Assembly (NCBI GenBank): GCA_029964075.1
Contig: CM057141.1
Coordinates: 7,440,001 to 7,504,000 of the forward strand
Source of the DNA: Patiria pectinifera
Taxonomy: Eukaryota > Echinodermata > Asteroidea > Valvatida > Asterinidae
Direction: 5' to 3'
DNA: 64,000 nucleotides
Positions 57,201-64,000 of this stretch are shown in pieces. A program made the translations under genes and the position numbers. The notes beneath the pieces were generated by a model. The model was not told where the DNA came from. It did no database searches and worked only from the letters and a program-made list of their open reading frames with translations. Within the stretch, counting starts at the first letter, position 1. Each line of letters starts with the position of its first letter.

Positions 57201-58012
57201 TGGGTTATGGTCGAGAATAAGCTTTATGTGGCCTCTCTGGACTCCCATATATTTGCACTAAGTTTAGTCGGGCACCATTTGCAGTCATCAGCCGACATTT
57301 GAAGCAAAAAAAATCAGGGGGAAAAAAGCCTCGTCGCCGCAACACGTTTTGGGCAAGCTCCATACCAGATACCTAAGCCTAGGCCAAATACCTTGGCCTA
57401 ATCAGCGCGATTTTAACATCACGTTTGAGCCGAATTAGCTTCAACGAACCAAGTTTTTATTCCCTCCCCAAAATAATGATAATCATAGGTAATTAAAGTG
57501 CCCCGAGCAGTAACCTATAGTTACTGAAGTTATGTCACAAACCCAAAAATACCATATACGACCTAAACTTGGCATAGAAATGGTAAAGTGTATGAAGTGG
57601 CCGTAGCACAACCAAATGACGTTATGTTATTGAACCGCATTTTTGCTAAATTGTATAATCGGGAATTTGCCCCCCCCCCTTCCCCTGTTCTTAGAAGACC
57701 CAAATTACACCGGATAAATGTTTGTTGAATTGTTTCGTTTACCAGTCAACAATGATGGTACCATACCAATAGTGCTTAACTGCCCAGGGGACATCACTGA
57801 GCCTATACCATCCAGCCAGACTACCGCATTGGTGAGCTGGACTGAACCAAGAGCCACAGACAATAACGGGGTAGTGCGACGTTCCTGGCGGTCACATGCC
57901 CCCAACACTGCCTTTCCTGTTGGAACTACCCAGGTTACTTATCAGTGGATCGACCCAAGCAATTCCAACTCACCAGCTCAGTGCATGTTCACAGTGACTG
58001 TTTCCACTACAG
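37957..58012 (+). CDS. HYR-domain secreted/membrane protein (3 exons seen, 3' open)
   Basis: Exon 1, 37957-38035, encodes MRRFLSKVIGVLTGLTLLLP then SIILAQ, a clear signal peptide (basic n-region, hydrophobic core). Exons 2 (51699-51989) and 3 (57746-58012) begin and end in phase 1 and join exactly. Exon 3 is a typical hyalin-repeat domain: LNCPGDITEPIPSSQTTALV, SWTEPRATDNNGV, FPVGTTQVTYQWIDPSN, CMFTVTVSTT. Exon 2 is a diverged HYR-like domain starting DTVPPQLFGCSAVDV and ending AYCTFFVRIG. HYR domains are immunoglobulin-like adhesion modules abundant in echinoderm extracellular proteins. The protein family cannot be named further. Intron 1 (13.7 kb) is swollen by an LTR element, and exon 3's phase 1 donor implies more exons beyond the window. 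Confidence 0.78.
38222..38875. mobile_element. mariner-type MITE, ACAGCGTGTCCC TIR
   Basis: Left ACAGCGTGTCCCAAAAAAAT then GTCCCTC; right GAGGAACATTTTTTTGGGAC then ACGCTGTA. TA borders fit Tc1/mariner. Further inverted blocks (AATCAAGTATTATTCTCAAT region, CAATGAAGCGAGACC) lie inside. Its right end abuts the LTR at 38877. Confidence 0.7.
38877..39690 (-). repeat. LTR (3' LTR of the minus-strand element)
   Basis: Nearly the same as 50870-51612 from TGTGGCGGATTTTACTATTG through CGCGTCTATCGCTTTCTATG. It differs by an extra GCGCCTCTATAGTGAGTG unit near 39185 and about 50 bp near 39497-39550, and its outermost bases are altered (GCGCCAAG versus GCGCTAACA). Confidence 0.85.
40035..42437 (+). pseudogene. 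Transposon-borne zinc-finger-type protein, exons in pieces
   Basis: Three coding pieces. 40035-40375 starts MASSMSSEGSTESERPQRRQ; after a shift of frame it continues CLMHFPTGKGEVQLFSEHSW. 40753-40836 reads CYSLYTDKSKVKRAVHAQQK between AG and GT. 42132-42437 has KVPHPPVKKRRLRSA, then CILCRKEKCVTC and LVTCTTLQAERLLQAAEDNN. The order C-x-H, HxxCYxxYT, CxxC...LxxC with an AAE-rich helix is a pattern I know from unnamed transposon-linked proteins of marine invertebrates; no function is assigned. The frame break near 40100 and the lack of a later His/Cys half suggest it is broken or incomplete, though unrecognised exons are possible. Confidence 0.5.
40985..41560. mobile_element. MITE with perfect 32 bp TIRs and GC-rich core
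   Basis: Ends start GTCAGACAAGTCGACCGTTG and are exact inverted copies for 32 bp. The GTCGACCGTTGAGAC unit recurs at least five times near the ends. The core 41120-41290 is very GC-rich (GGGCCGGTACGCCCCGCCCG and similar), unlike the AT-rich surroundings. Inserted inside the 39720-43766 transposon. Confidence 0.8.
43767..44415 (-). other. Internal 3' region of the LTR element
   Basis: Lies downstream of the third ORF in element orientation and ends at the inserted DNA transposon. No ORF or clear polypurine tract was recognised. The expected join to the 3' LTR is interrupted by the insertion plus 29 bp at 39691-39719. Confidence 0.45.
44416..45219 (-). CDS. Third ORF of the LTR element: C2H2 zinc-finger protein
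   Basis: Open for 267 codons, in the position where env would be. The likely start is the internal ATG at about 45154 (MEKPRRQEKR), because a pyrimidine-rich TTTTCCCCATTGCAG acceptor lies 7 bases before it; this suggests expression from a spliced mRNA. Two C2H2 fingers follow: FACEECEEKFNQRRSLYRHM (His pair H...H) and YCWCLKCNFYYNRKDNMRRH with REH. After them come a basic stretch (REDRKRKETTSGG), a KRAR/KRRR nuclear-localisation-like pair and an acidic Ser/Pro tail ending EDSSETK. No signal peptide or membrane segment in the ATG-started form. Function unknown; DNA or RNA binding is inferred from the fingers. It is the only full ORF left in the element. Confidence 0.75.
   Translation of the reverse strand: MFIFDCNLFCVCVCFPHCSRTMEKPRRQEKRTFACEECEEKFNQRRSLYRHMQIAHGPKLYCWCLKCNFYYNRKDNMRRHYRQEHPNQLTEVKSILLETETEREDRKRKETTSGGTTHHRNPPKRVSSAQTERDLGDATSWEEVGEMLRIEKRARAPAACSKCPEEQPHTEVKRRRVADTPVESPCTVEDFRHVQEAPLNLTCPQASSAPAEISLSPASLSLVIEETATPRGPPRASGKPLVLLERMRQEKAEDEASSHPEDSSETK
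45263..45295 (+). repeat. (CT)n microsatellite
   Basis: Uninterrupted CT dinucleotides for about 33 bp, between pol and the third ORF of the LTR element. Upstream of the third-ORF acceptor on the minus strand, it reads as GA repeats. Confidence 0.9.
45436..46848 (-). pseudogene. LTR element integrase (frameshifted)
   Basis: Pieces at 46291-46848, 46066-46263 and 45436-46017 in different frames. The first has an HHCC-type zinc region (GHFGVERTLAKVRTRYYW, CRRCLRCAQRK) and the first catalytic Asp in DRVALDLVVPLP. The second has HSDQGRNFESEVF with the second Asp. The third holds the C-terminal part, KLTSRWEGPYLILTKLSD and VVHFDRLKPYQG, typical of gypsy integrases. At least two frame breaks make it non-functional as read. 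Confidence 0.85.
46793..48339 (-). pseudogene. LTR element reverse transcriptase and RNase H (disrupted)
   Basis: Pieces 47935-48339 (LCKQQEIDRQAQDLLKRGLI, PSDSPWASNVVLVRKKDG, WFSTLDLASGYWQIEL), 47799-48002 (WRVMPFGLCNAPATFERLME), 47142-47768 (KPKKCFLFKETVKYLGHVVS, GVRSFLGLASYYRRFI, then RNase H VLDTDASWESIGAVLSQMQE) and 46793-47167 (TDHAALRWLVNFKDPEGQVA). Three defects: a 64 bp tandem duplication, an amber codon at 47799-47801 just before the YLDD catalytic box, and a frameshift near 47150. Gypsy-type by motif set. Confidence 0.9.
47889..48016 (-). repeat. 64 bp tandem duplication in RT
   Basis: GTACAAGCCCCCGCGCACCA at 47889 recurs as GTACAAGTCCCCGCGCACCA at 47953, with the following bases the same through CATCGAGCTCGATCTG. 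64 is not a multiple of 3, so it shifts the RT frame. Confidence 0.92.
48763..49773 (-). pseudogene. LTR element gag C-terminus with zinc knuckle, and protease
   Basis: A 336-codon open stretch within a broken gag. It has the end of a capsid-like region, a CCHC knuckle (CYGCQGKGHFAKDC), a basic linker and an aspartic protease-like domain with FLVDTRTTDTIISEEVYY and a later ILGMDFLLPTGG. Family active sites read D-T/S-G; here Gly is Arg, so the protease is probably inactive. RT follows in the same direction. Confidence 0.82.
49774..50700 (-). pseudogene. LTR element gag N-terminal part (broken)
   Basis: An ATG at 50700 begins MANAKCSDEMSSKQRESTGT with a short Leu/Glu helix, 99 codons. It continues in other frames through 50144-50392 to the piece joined to 48763-49773. 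Several stops are visible. Assigned to gag by its place between the 5' LTR and the zinc knuckle. Confidence 0.65.
50870..51612 (-). repeat. LTR (5' LTR of the minus-strand element)
   Basis: 743 bp, begins TGTGGCGGATTTTAC and ends CGCGCTAACA on the plus strand, i.e. TGTTAG...CCACA in element orientation. The adjacent internal sequence on the minus strand, AATGGTGGCAGCTGTGGGAT, is at the primer-binding-site position. Confidence 0.85.
51699..51989 (+). CDS. HYR gene exon 2, HYR-like domain
   Basis: 291 nt, TTATAG acceptor, GTAAGT donor, phase 1-1. The frame gives TVPPQLFGCSAVDVAGIFVG and FNYGFTTVGYRFVDNPP, ending CTFFVRIG. The Cys positions and VGYRFVDN match the HYR pattern of VTYTATDASGN. Confidence 0.75.
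52828..52986 (+). mobile_element. Truncated MITE of the AGTCTCCGGTTTCTGG family
   Basis: Matches the right half of 33066-33435 from AACACGTTAAAATTGTGCA to ACCAGAAACC and TTTTTTGGCC. The stretch GACATCATCTTACATTG is duplicated locally. The left TIR is missing. Confidence 0.65.
53662..53737 (+). repeat. Tandem 38 bp duplication
   Basis: Two copies of GAAACGGAAAGCGGCACTGG followed by GGAGGGTCACGTGCTGGAG, head to tail, GC-richer than the surroundings. Contains CACGTG E-box-like hexamers. Confidence 0.8.
53826..53920 (+). repeat. SINE body fragment
   Basis: GATTGGGTTTTCAGTCCCTA, GGGTTTTCCCCAGA and GGTTTTCCTCCCACCTCTAA match the body of the SINE at 27436-27745. The tRNA-like head is absent. Confidence 0.65.
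54095..54540. repeat. Foldback, arms ~190 bp
   Basis: Left arm blocks GTACAAGAGTCATTCAAATC and GTACTTTTCAAGTTACAGAA are mirrored on the right by GATTTGAATGATTCTTGTAC and CCGTAACTTGAAAAGTAC. The centre is near 54320. Nested in the giant foldback. Confidence 0.7.
54660..55512 (+). repeat. TGACGTCA-rich imperfect tandem repeat
   Basis: Three or four diverged units, each with one or more TGACGTCA or GATGACGTCATCATGACGTC blocks followed by a CCAAGTTTCAACCCAATCGG-like sequence and TTCTGTAGAT. The palindrome is the CRE consensus of CREB/ATF factors; whether it is used here is unknown. Confidence 0.65.
56480..56556 (-). repeat. tRNA-like SINE fragment
   Basis: The minus strand begins GGGCTGGATTTGCTCAGTTG with a good A-box TTGGTAGAGCGCC; the B-box position has a weak ATGTTCAAAGCCC. 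The anticodon arm is not a normal 5 bp stem and 7 base loop, so it is a tRNA-derived repeat, not a gene. Confidence 0.55.
57025..57395. mobile_element. MITE, AGTCTCCGGTTTCTGG family, reverse copy
   Basis: Reverse orientation relative to 33066-33435; it opens AAGGCCAAAAAAAAAGAAGA then TTCCGGTTTCTGGTATG and includes GTCGCCGTAGCCATG and ATTTGCACTAAGTTTAGTCG. The right end (CATACCAGATACC, CCTAGGCC) is decayed. HYR intron 2. Confidence 0.7.
57746..58012 (+). CDS. HYR gene exon 3, HYR domain
   Basis: 267 nt, ACCAG acceptor, GTATGT donor, phase 1-1, a domain-sized cassette. Shows the HYR signature with CPGDI, SWTEPRATDNNG, FPVGTTQVTYQW and QCMFTVTV. Confidence 0.88.
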
Positions 58013-58743
58013 GTATGTCTATCTCTACTTTAGAGACCCATATGTTTGAAGCGTTGTGTCAAACACATAATCTGGTCGTCAGGACCAGCCTTAACTCACA
58101 GCAAATTGTCCACATTATTCGGCAATTTTAATGTCATATTACCCTTCAATAGTCTCCTTTACTTTGAGGTTTAAGTAAAAAAGTGCGCTATTCTTCCAGC
58201 ATTTGTCAGCCTCAACAGCTTGATGGATTGCTTGATGGATTGCCAAAGAAAATTTAAGAACCCATCAGAAGGGTGGCGAGACTATTAGGATACTTGTTTT
58301 GTTGCTTGTTGCCTTTTTGGAGCTGCTAGAGAAAATTGCCGGAAAAAATGAAATTACAGGTGTTCGTCATCAGCCATCAAACGGTGAACAATATATGGAC
58401 CATTTATACCTCAACCGTTCCGTTTTTATCACGAATCTAATCTTTGGTAGTTGCATCTTAATTGAGTGCTGGAATTTTATACGTAGTGAATTTATGAATA
58501 AATAAGCATGCATTATGTTGTCGTTATTAATCAATAAAGTCATTTTCCCTCATTTTGAAATGGGCTCAAACTTTATACAGTATAATATAGTTTAAGCAAA
58601 GATACTAGAGAGGGGAAGATAGGACAGTCCGCGCAAAACGGTGAAACCGGAAGTACTTGCTCAAAGGTCACGCTGGGGAAGGGCGCCTCCTACGGCGGGT
58701 AGGTAAAACTTGCGACCTATAGCACAGCGCCATACAGTTTACA
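58013..58743 (+). other. Non-coding, HYR 3' intron and transposon 5' flank
   Basis: No exon recognised. It probably contains the left terminal repeat of the P-type transposon, which could not be delimited because the right end is not in view. Confidence 0.4.
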
Positions 58744-58856
58744 ATGGGGAAGTCGAAGATTTGGTGCGCTGCAATTAATTGCCAAAATAGCCCCCCCCCC
58801 CCAAAAAAAAAAACACCACAACTGTCATTCTACCGTTTTCCAAAAGACAGTGAGAG
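58744..58856 (+). CDS. THAP transposase exon 1 (THAP N-terminus)
   Basis: ATG 58744, 113 nt, GTAAGG donor. MGKSKIWCAAINCQNS, a Pro/Lys run from a C13/A11 homopolymer, then LSFYRFPKDSE. The frame is kept through the homopolymers. The Cys pair C...C and the FYRFPKD motif are THAP hallmarks. Confidence 0.8.
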
Positions 58857-61197
58857 GTAAGGCAAAAGCTTTTGGTTAAAAAATATTGATAAAAGTCCTG
58901 GTAAAGTAGGGATAGGATTTCAATTTGTTGTCTATTTATGGCGCCAACCGAAGGGGAAAATTAATGCATGTTGCTATGGACAGGAATGGACGAGCTTGTC
59001 CCTAAGTTGTGTCCTGCCGACTGCGAGAATGAGATGAGGGGTCTATTTTATTGAATTTGCAGGATTAATAATGGAGACCAGTCGTGAGTGTGCCCATGCT
59101 AGGCCTGATGAGCAGAGTACTAGAATGAATGGGCCTAGCTTTTTAGATAAATTAAAAATAGGACATATGCTCCTACTCCTAGTCATGCAGTAGGGTTTTT
59201 AGGTGAAATTTTATAGTGCTCCCTACTTCATCAAAAATTACATCATTGGAAAGGTCACTTCAAAATTGAGGACACCAGACTTTGTTTGAAGAAAATCGGA
59301 CTTTCTGTTCTAAATATATGAATTTTTTAAAGTTTTAAAAATGTGGGTTTTTTTTCCGGATGACCAATTGCATTATGATATAGGGAAGGAAGTGGCCCCT
59401 TTTTGCAGTAAATTTAGTAGAAACAACTAAGAAAAGGTTGAATATCTTCAGAACAATTTATCCGATTCCCACCAAATTTTCAACATTTGATAAACATACA
59501 AATGCCCACAATTCTTTTTTAACTTCTGGATTCTAACCGTTGCCATGGAAACCCAACATTTATGTATTATTCGCAATATATTATTACTAGTTAGCTGCCA
59601 TTTACTAGACATCACTTTACATCCAGCACCCTGTGCACAAATCCCAGGCCATGGACTGGTCTAAAAAATTCCAAGTGATTTTTCACTAATTTTCAGTAAA
59701 TGCATCAATATTTTCTTGCTATATGAATTTTAAGGAAATGTTATTTTGCTGATAGCTGCTGTGTTAGGTCACAGTAGGGAAAATAAGTGTTGTCCATTAG
59801 GCCTAGGCCTGCAATGCCATGGAACTTTCCCCTTCATATAAATACCATTATCATTCTAATTTAAGGCCTAGGCCTACATCCTGTTGTAACCTGCTTGCTA
59901 GCTAAGTGTGTGCTCCTAATCTGCAAGTTTCTGTTTTATCTTTATGGTCTAGTTAAATACCGGGGATGGAACTAGTAAGCCCTATTAATTGATGAAAATA
60001 TGAATGAATCATGAATATGCCTTTTTTCTTTGGTCACAGATCAGCGAAGTGGGTGCAAGCCACAAGGCGAGATGATTTGCGGGACAAGTCAGCAGACTAC
60101 CTCAATAGAAACTGTAGAAAATGTTCAGAACATTTTGAGAAATCTCAAATCCTGTGTTGAAGGCTAGTGTGGAATGCTATACCCACTTTGTTTAACATTC
60201 CTAACCCACCACCAAGCGTTTCTCTGAAGCGCAAACGACCAAGTAGGGACACTAGTACCAGCAGTACAGAAAAGAGATGTAAAGGTATGAAATCAGAGAT
60301 ATTGAAGTCCATTCAAGTGAATAAATGAAATGCCGAAAGTGTCAAAGGAAGCTTCAATCCCATCATTATAACAAAATGTTGGGCCTACATACACAAGTGT
60401 TTACATGAAAATGTGTGGGCCTTTGGATGCACACTGGATACTGCATGGACAAAAACAGTTCCTAAATGGTTGACTGTTAAAACTCACTTCTTCATCTAGA
60501 AGCATATTTCTCAAAATCTCTTGTAACATGCCCAGGCATGAAGTGTTTCAGATTTTGATTTGTCTGAAAACACAATTTTCAGACATTTAGTCAACATTCA
60601 GATTTTTTCAATCGATTGAAGAAAAACCACATTTTACAGTATCAATGGTCGCTTCTCTAATGATATCATCTTTCTTGAATTTTGTATGAAATGGATCTTG
60701 TGGATCTGTAATGTTCAGCAGGTTTTGCTTAAGTCCCTTGTATTGTTATAATTTAATATCTAAGATAGCAGTATGGCTACGCATCCTGAGGGAGACCACA
60801 CTTATGCAAAGATCAAACCCACTGACAGTGAAGTTTCTGAACCACAAGAGCCAAGCAGTGTGTACAATGATGACAATGCAGACCCAGATTCTGATGTACA
60901 AAAACAGCCTACACAAAATGAATCTGGTAAGGAAAGTCTTTAATTTCTCTGTTTATTGCCAAAGAAAACATAACTGCACATGAACTGTTTGCAGGAAGAA
61001 TTGTTGACCATCTCCCACAATGCAGGGGGAGAATGGACTCTCTGCAGCAAACTCTTGGTGGTATATTGCATTGTGTGAATATCCTGAATTCACTCCTGTG
61101 GGACCCAAGTGTGGGCACTTGGATTGAAATTATGTGCCTTATTATGTGCAGTTAAACATCCTTTTTAAAATGATTTTTTTTACTTTTGTCTTTGTAG

Positions 61198-63104
61198 AGA
61201 GTGCACAAGCTTCTGCAGGCACTTCAAAGGCTGCTACAACCAGCAAAGATCAGGTTATGTCTACAGAAAGGGTCAAAATACACAGACTAAGAAATAAAGT
61301 AAAACACCTAAAGGCTAATTTAGAAAAGATACCCAAACAATGTGGTTCAGTCAAAAACATCATACAAGATGCTTCTAAATTCTTAGATGAAACTGCCTTG
61401 CATTTCTTTGCAAGTCAGCTTCGAATTGGGAAAAGGAGAATGAAAGGTAGACGATATACAAGTAATGAGAAACTTATGGCCTCTGCTTTGCACTACCAGA
61501 GCCCTGCAGCATACAGGTTTTGTCGTTTTGCCTTACCAAGTGAATGGTCCTTAAGAAGATGGTTAGAGAGAGTACAAGTTCAACCAGGGTTTAATGACAC
61601 TAGTTTTGAAATCCTGAAGCAGAAGGCTGAGACCATGTCCGAAAGAGAGAGGGTTTGTGTTTTAACACTGGATGAGATGAGCCTAAAGGCTGGGCTGTAT
61701 TATGACTTGCATAAGGATGTCATAGAAGGAATGGAGGACTTTGGGTCACTTGGTAGGACAAAAAACTTGGCAACTCAAGCACTTGTATTTATGGTAAGGG
61801 GCCTCAGCTCAAAGTGGAAGCAACCTGTGGGGTACTTCCTATCCAATGGAGCTACCCCAGGTAACACACAGAAGGTGTTGTTATTGGAATGTTTGCAAAA
61901 AGTGCAGGATGCGGGTTTCATAGTGAAAGTTGTTATCGGTGACCAGGGCTCTACCAATCAAAAGATGTTTAAAGAGCTGAATGTTTGTGCAGACAAACCT
62001 TACATTGAGTTAAAATCTGAGGATGGACGTACAAACAAAGTCTTCTTCATGTTCGACCCCCCACATCTTCTCAAAAATGTTCGAAACAATTTGAAGAGAC
62101 ACATCTTTGTAGTGGAGGGACATGAAGTAAAGTGGAACTATATTGTTGAGTTCTACAAGCATGATTCCACTCTTCCCTTGAGGATGGCACCAAAGCTGAA
62201 ATCAAAGCACATAGAACTCCCTCCATTTGCCAATATGAGGGTTAACCTTGCAGCACAAGTCAAGAGCTACAGTGTGGCATCTGGTATCTTAACATATGCA
62301 TCCTTGGGAAAATTACCCTCGGAAGCTGTGTACACAGCTCAGTTTTTGGAGCGTATGGATCACCTATTTGATTCTTTCAATGCTAGATCTTTAAAGTGTA
62401 CAAAAGTATACAGAAGAGGAGTAAGAGTTGGGTCGCCCCATGTGCAGTTTTGGAAAGATTGCATACAATGGATCAAGAAATGGCAAATCATGGATGGGTC
62501 AACAGAAAGAGTTGCCTGTTTTAGTGGGTGGGTTCTGACCATAAGTGCTGTTGTCCAGTTGTTTGATGAACTTACTACCAGCGACCTGTTCAGATTCCTG
62601 TTCACAAACAGGTTGAATCAGGACTGTCTAGAAAATCTGTTCTCTATCATAAGGGGTAGGGGAGGACATAGAGATAACCTTTCTGCAAATGAGTTCAGGG
62701 CTGCCTTGAAGCAAGTAACGTGTAGTAAGATGATGGTGCCTTTGGGACGTCAAAACTGTAAGGAAGATGGCTCAGTTTTCTTCAATTTCACAGTGTCGGG
62801 TGCCAGTCACTCTGAAAATAGGAACGTGGCATCATTGGAGCAATCTGATAGTGTGTTTCAAGGTTTATGTGATGACCTAAGTGAAAGTTCAGACCAACTT
62901 CAAATGAACGCCATTGTGTATGTTGCAGGATATTTGGCCAAAAAAACACTAGCAAAGCACAATTGTCAAACATGTAAAAATGCATTGCTGAATGAAATAA
63001 ATGTCATGGTAGATCAATCTCAACTATTGACCAACTTTAAAGCATACAGCAGTCACCAGTCCGACTTTGGAGGTTTGACAGTGCCTAGTGAAAATCTTGT
63101 TTAA
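61198..63104 (+). CDS. P-type transposase catalytic exon
   Basis: The stretch is open for 635 codons after TTTGTAG. It includes a coiled coil (KIHRLRNKVKHLKANLEK), the DNA-binding-like LPSEWSLRRWLERVQVQPGF, and the Asp/Glu motifs listed under the gene entry. It ends TVPSENLV at TAA 63102-63104; downstream codons in the same frame still read like the family, so this stop is probably a mutation. Confidence 0.88.
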
Positions 63105-63359
63105 TTTGTTGAGGTGTGTGAGAAAGTGTTTGTCAAATGTTTTAACAACTTCTTTCACATCAAACACATTGGGAAACGAATTGTGGACAGAATTCTTGCA
63201 GTTACAGGTAAAACTGTCTGTTTGAGTTTGTGTCAAAGAGATCAAGAAATTAAATTTGTCTCATTTCTTGTAAGATTCAGATTGCATGCTGCAGTGAAGT
63301 TCTACAACAAGGACTTGACCAAAAGAAAGACTGACCAAAAAGGAAAGAGAAAAAACAGA

Positions 63360-63955
63360 AAGTTGATCAAAATATCCCATGTGTCTGCATAGTTTGCCAC
63401 TTGTCCAATTACTGAAGAAAACAGGCACCGATGTAAATGATGCCCAAAATTTCATGCAAAATGACAACAAACTCTCAAAAGAGGTATCCTTCATAGTGAT
63501 TAGTTGATTGATTAAAATTCAACTGTTGAGGCCTACCATTGTTCAATGAAAACGAAATACTTATGACAGAGCAACTGAATTTGTTTAAGAGGATTTCGTA
63601 TTTAAAAGTTTTCATCGATCATTTACAATGAAAAATTGATATTGCACATTCATTTGTAGAATATATGTATGTTATTTATAAGAGTATTTAAAGTTGATCA
63701 AAACATTCCATATGTCTGCATTTGCAATTTGCCCATTTGCTGAATAAAAATAAGCACAAATGTGAATTATCTTTTGATGCCCAAAGGTTCATTACACAAT
63801 CTCCAAACAGCTATCCTTTATATTGATTGCTTGCTTGATTTCAAAATCCAACTGCAAAGACCCACCATTTATCAAAAGCAAAAGGAATGAACAGTTATGA
63901 CACAGGAACTTTAATTGTTCGGGAGGCTTTTGTAATTAAAACTACCGGTATTCAT
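63360..63955 (+). repeat. Imperfect tandem duplication, ~333 bp unit
   Basis: AGTTGATCAAAATATCCCAT at 63360 recurs as AGTTGATCAAAACATTCCAT at 63693. Both copies share further blocks: GAAxAxAAxxAGCACxxATGT, TGATTGATT and AAATTCAACTG-like. It begins at the end of the transposase frame, so it may be the transposon's 3' UTR or subterminal repeat. Confidence 0.7.
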
Positions 63956-64000
63956 GAAGTATTTAAAGTGAAATATCCCTATAATTATTGTATTATTTAT

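Larger units (their letters stand above)
58744..63392 (+). pseudogene. P-element/THAP9-type transposase gene, two in-frame stops
   Basis: Exons: 58744-58856, 60040-60284, about 60767-60925, and 61198 to a TAA at 63102-63104, with the same frame open to 63392. The N-terminal THAP zinc module: WCAAINCQNS, then LSFYRFPKDSER, KWVQATRRDDLRDKSADYLN, HFEKSQ, and after a TGA at 60158-60160, LVWNAIPTLFNIPNPPPSVS. The catalytic part shows spaced acids of the RNase-H-like P transposase: VLTLDEMSLKAGLYYD, VVIGDQGSTNQKMF, MFDPPHLLKNVRNNLKRH and DCLENLFSIIRGRGGHRDN. A C-terminal CQTCKNALLNE zinc-like segment follows, then the stop and KVFVKCFNNFFHIKHIGK. P-type transposases cut and paste DNA using GTP as cofactor. 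The 60284-60767 junction phase does not fit cleanly. Confidence 0.88.

Noticed and set aside
58789-58821. Suspected frameshift in the THAP exon homopolymer
   Set aside because: Counting codons from ATG 58744 shows that the C-run and A-run together keep the frame into LSFYRFPKD.

Overview
The window is nuclear DNA of an animal: intron-rich host genes with GT/AG splice sites, tRNA-derived SINEs, LINE and LTR retrotransposons and many terminal-inverted-repeat (TIR) DNA elements. A signal-peptide exon followed by hyalin-repeat (HYR) exons and the general repeat style suggest an echinoderm, or another ambulacrarian. The species cannot be fixed from the sequence alone. Exons were joined by reading splice sites, codon phase and remembered family resemblance; no database search was possible.

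Host genes, left to right. (1) FBXO15-like F-box gene, minus strand, nine exons recognised between 807 and 10869; the F-box lies at 9757-9861, the first exon(s) and last exon are not found, and one short exon between 2354 and 5407 is missing. (2) INTS8 (Integrator subunit 8), plus strand, thirteen exons from the ATG at 15196 to 28798, about 631 codons; the rest is lost at a run of exactly 500 N (28985-29484). (3) The last two exons (29939-31692) of a coiled-coil protein with repeated F/W motifs, CCDC181-like, plus strand. (4) A secreted or membrane HYR protein, plus strand: signal peptide at 37957-38035, HYR-type exons at 51699-51989 and 57746-58012, probably continuing past the window.

Mobile DNA fills the remainder. 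A 5'-truncated non-LTR retrotransposon with one reverse-transcriptase ORF lies at 35290-37680 (minus). Intron 1 of the HYR gene (13.7 kb) holds a Ty3/gypsy-type LTR element (38877-51612, minus) whose gag-pol is broken but whose third ORF, a two-finger C2H2 protein preceded by a good splice acceptor, is open. Near one LTR it carries a 4.05 kb DNA transposon (39720-43766) with its own zinc-finger-type gene, which in turn carries a 576 bp MITE. Right of the HYR exons is a P-element/THAP9-type transposase gene (58744-63392) that is almost intact but for two in-frame stops. Many MITEs and foldback elements sit in the introns, including three copies of a TTAA-flanked MITE and a perfect 69 bp-arm palindrome in INTS8, and two neighbouring TIR elements that each carry the same SINE core.

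The host genes are not an operon. FBXO15 (ubiquitin-ligase adaptor) and INTS8 (Integrator scaffold) are transcribed away from each other across a TE-rich interval of about 4 kb. No tRNA gene that looks functional, rRNA or CRISPR array was seen.
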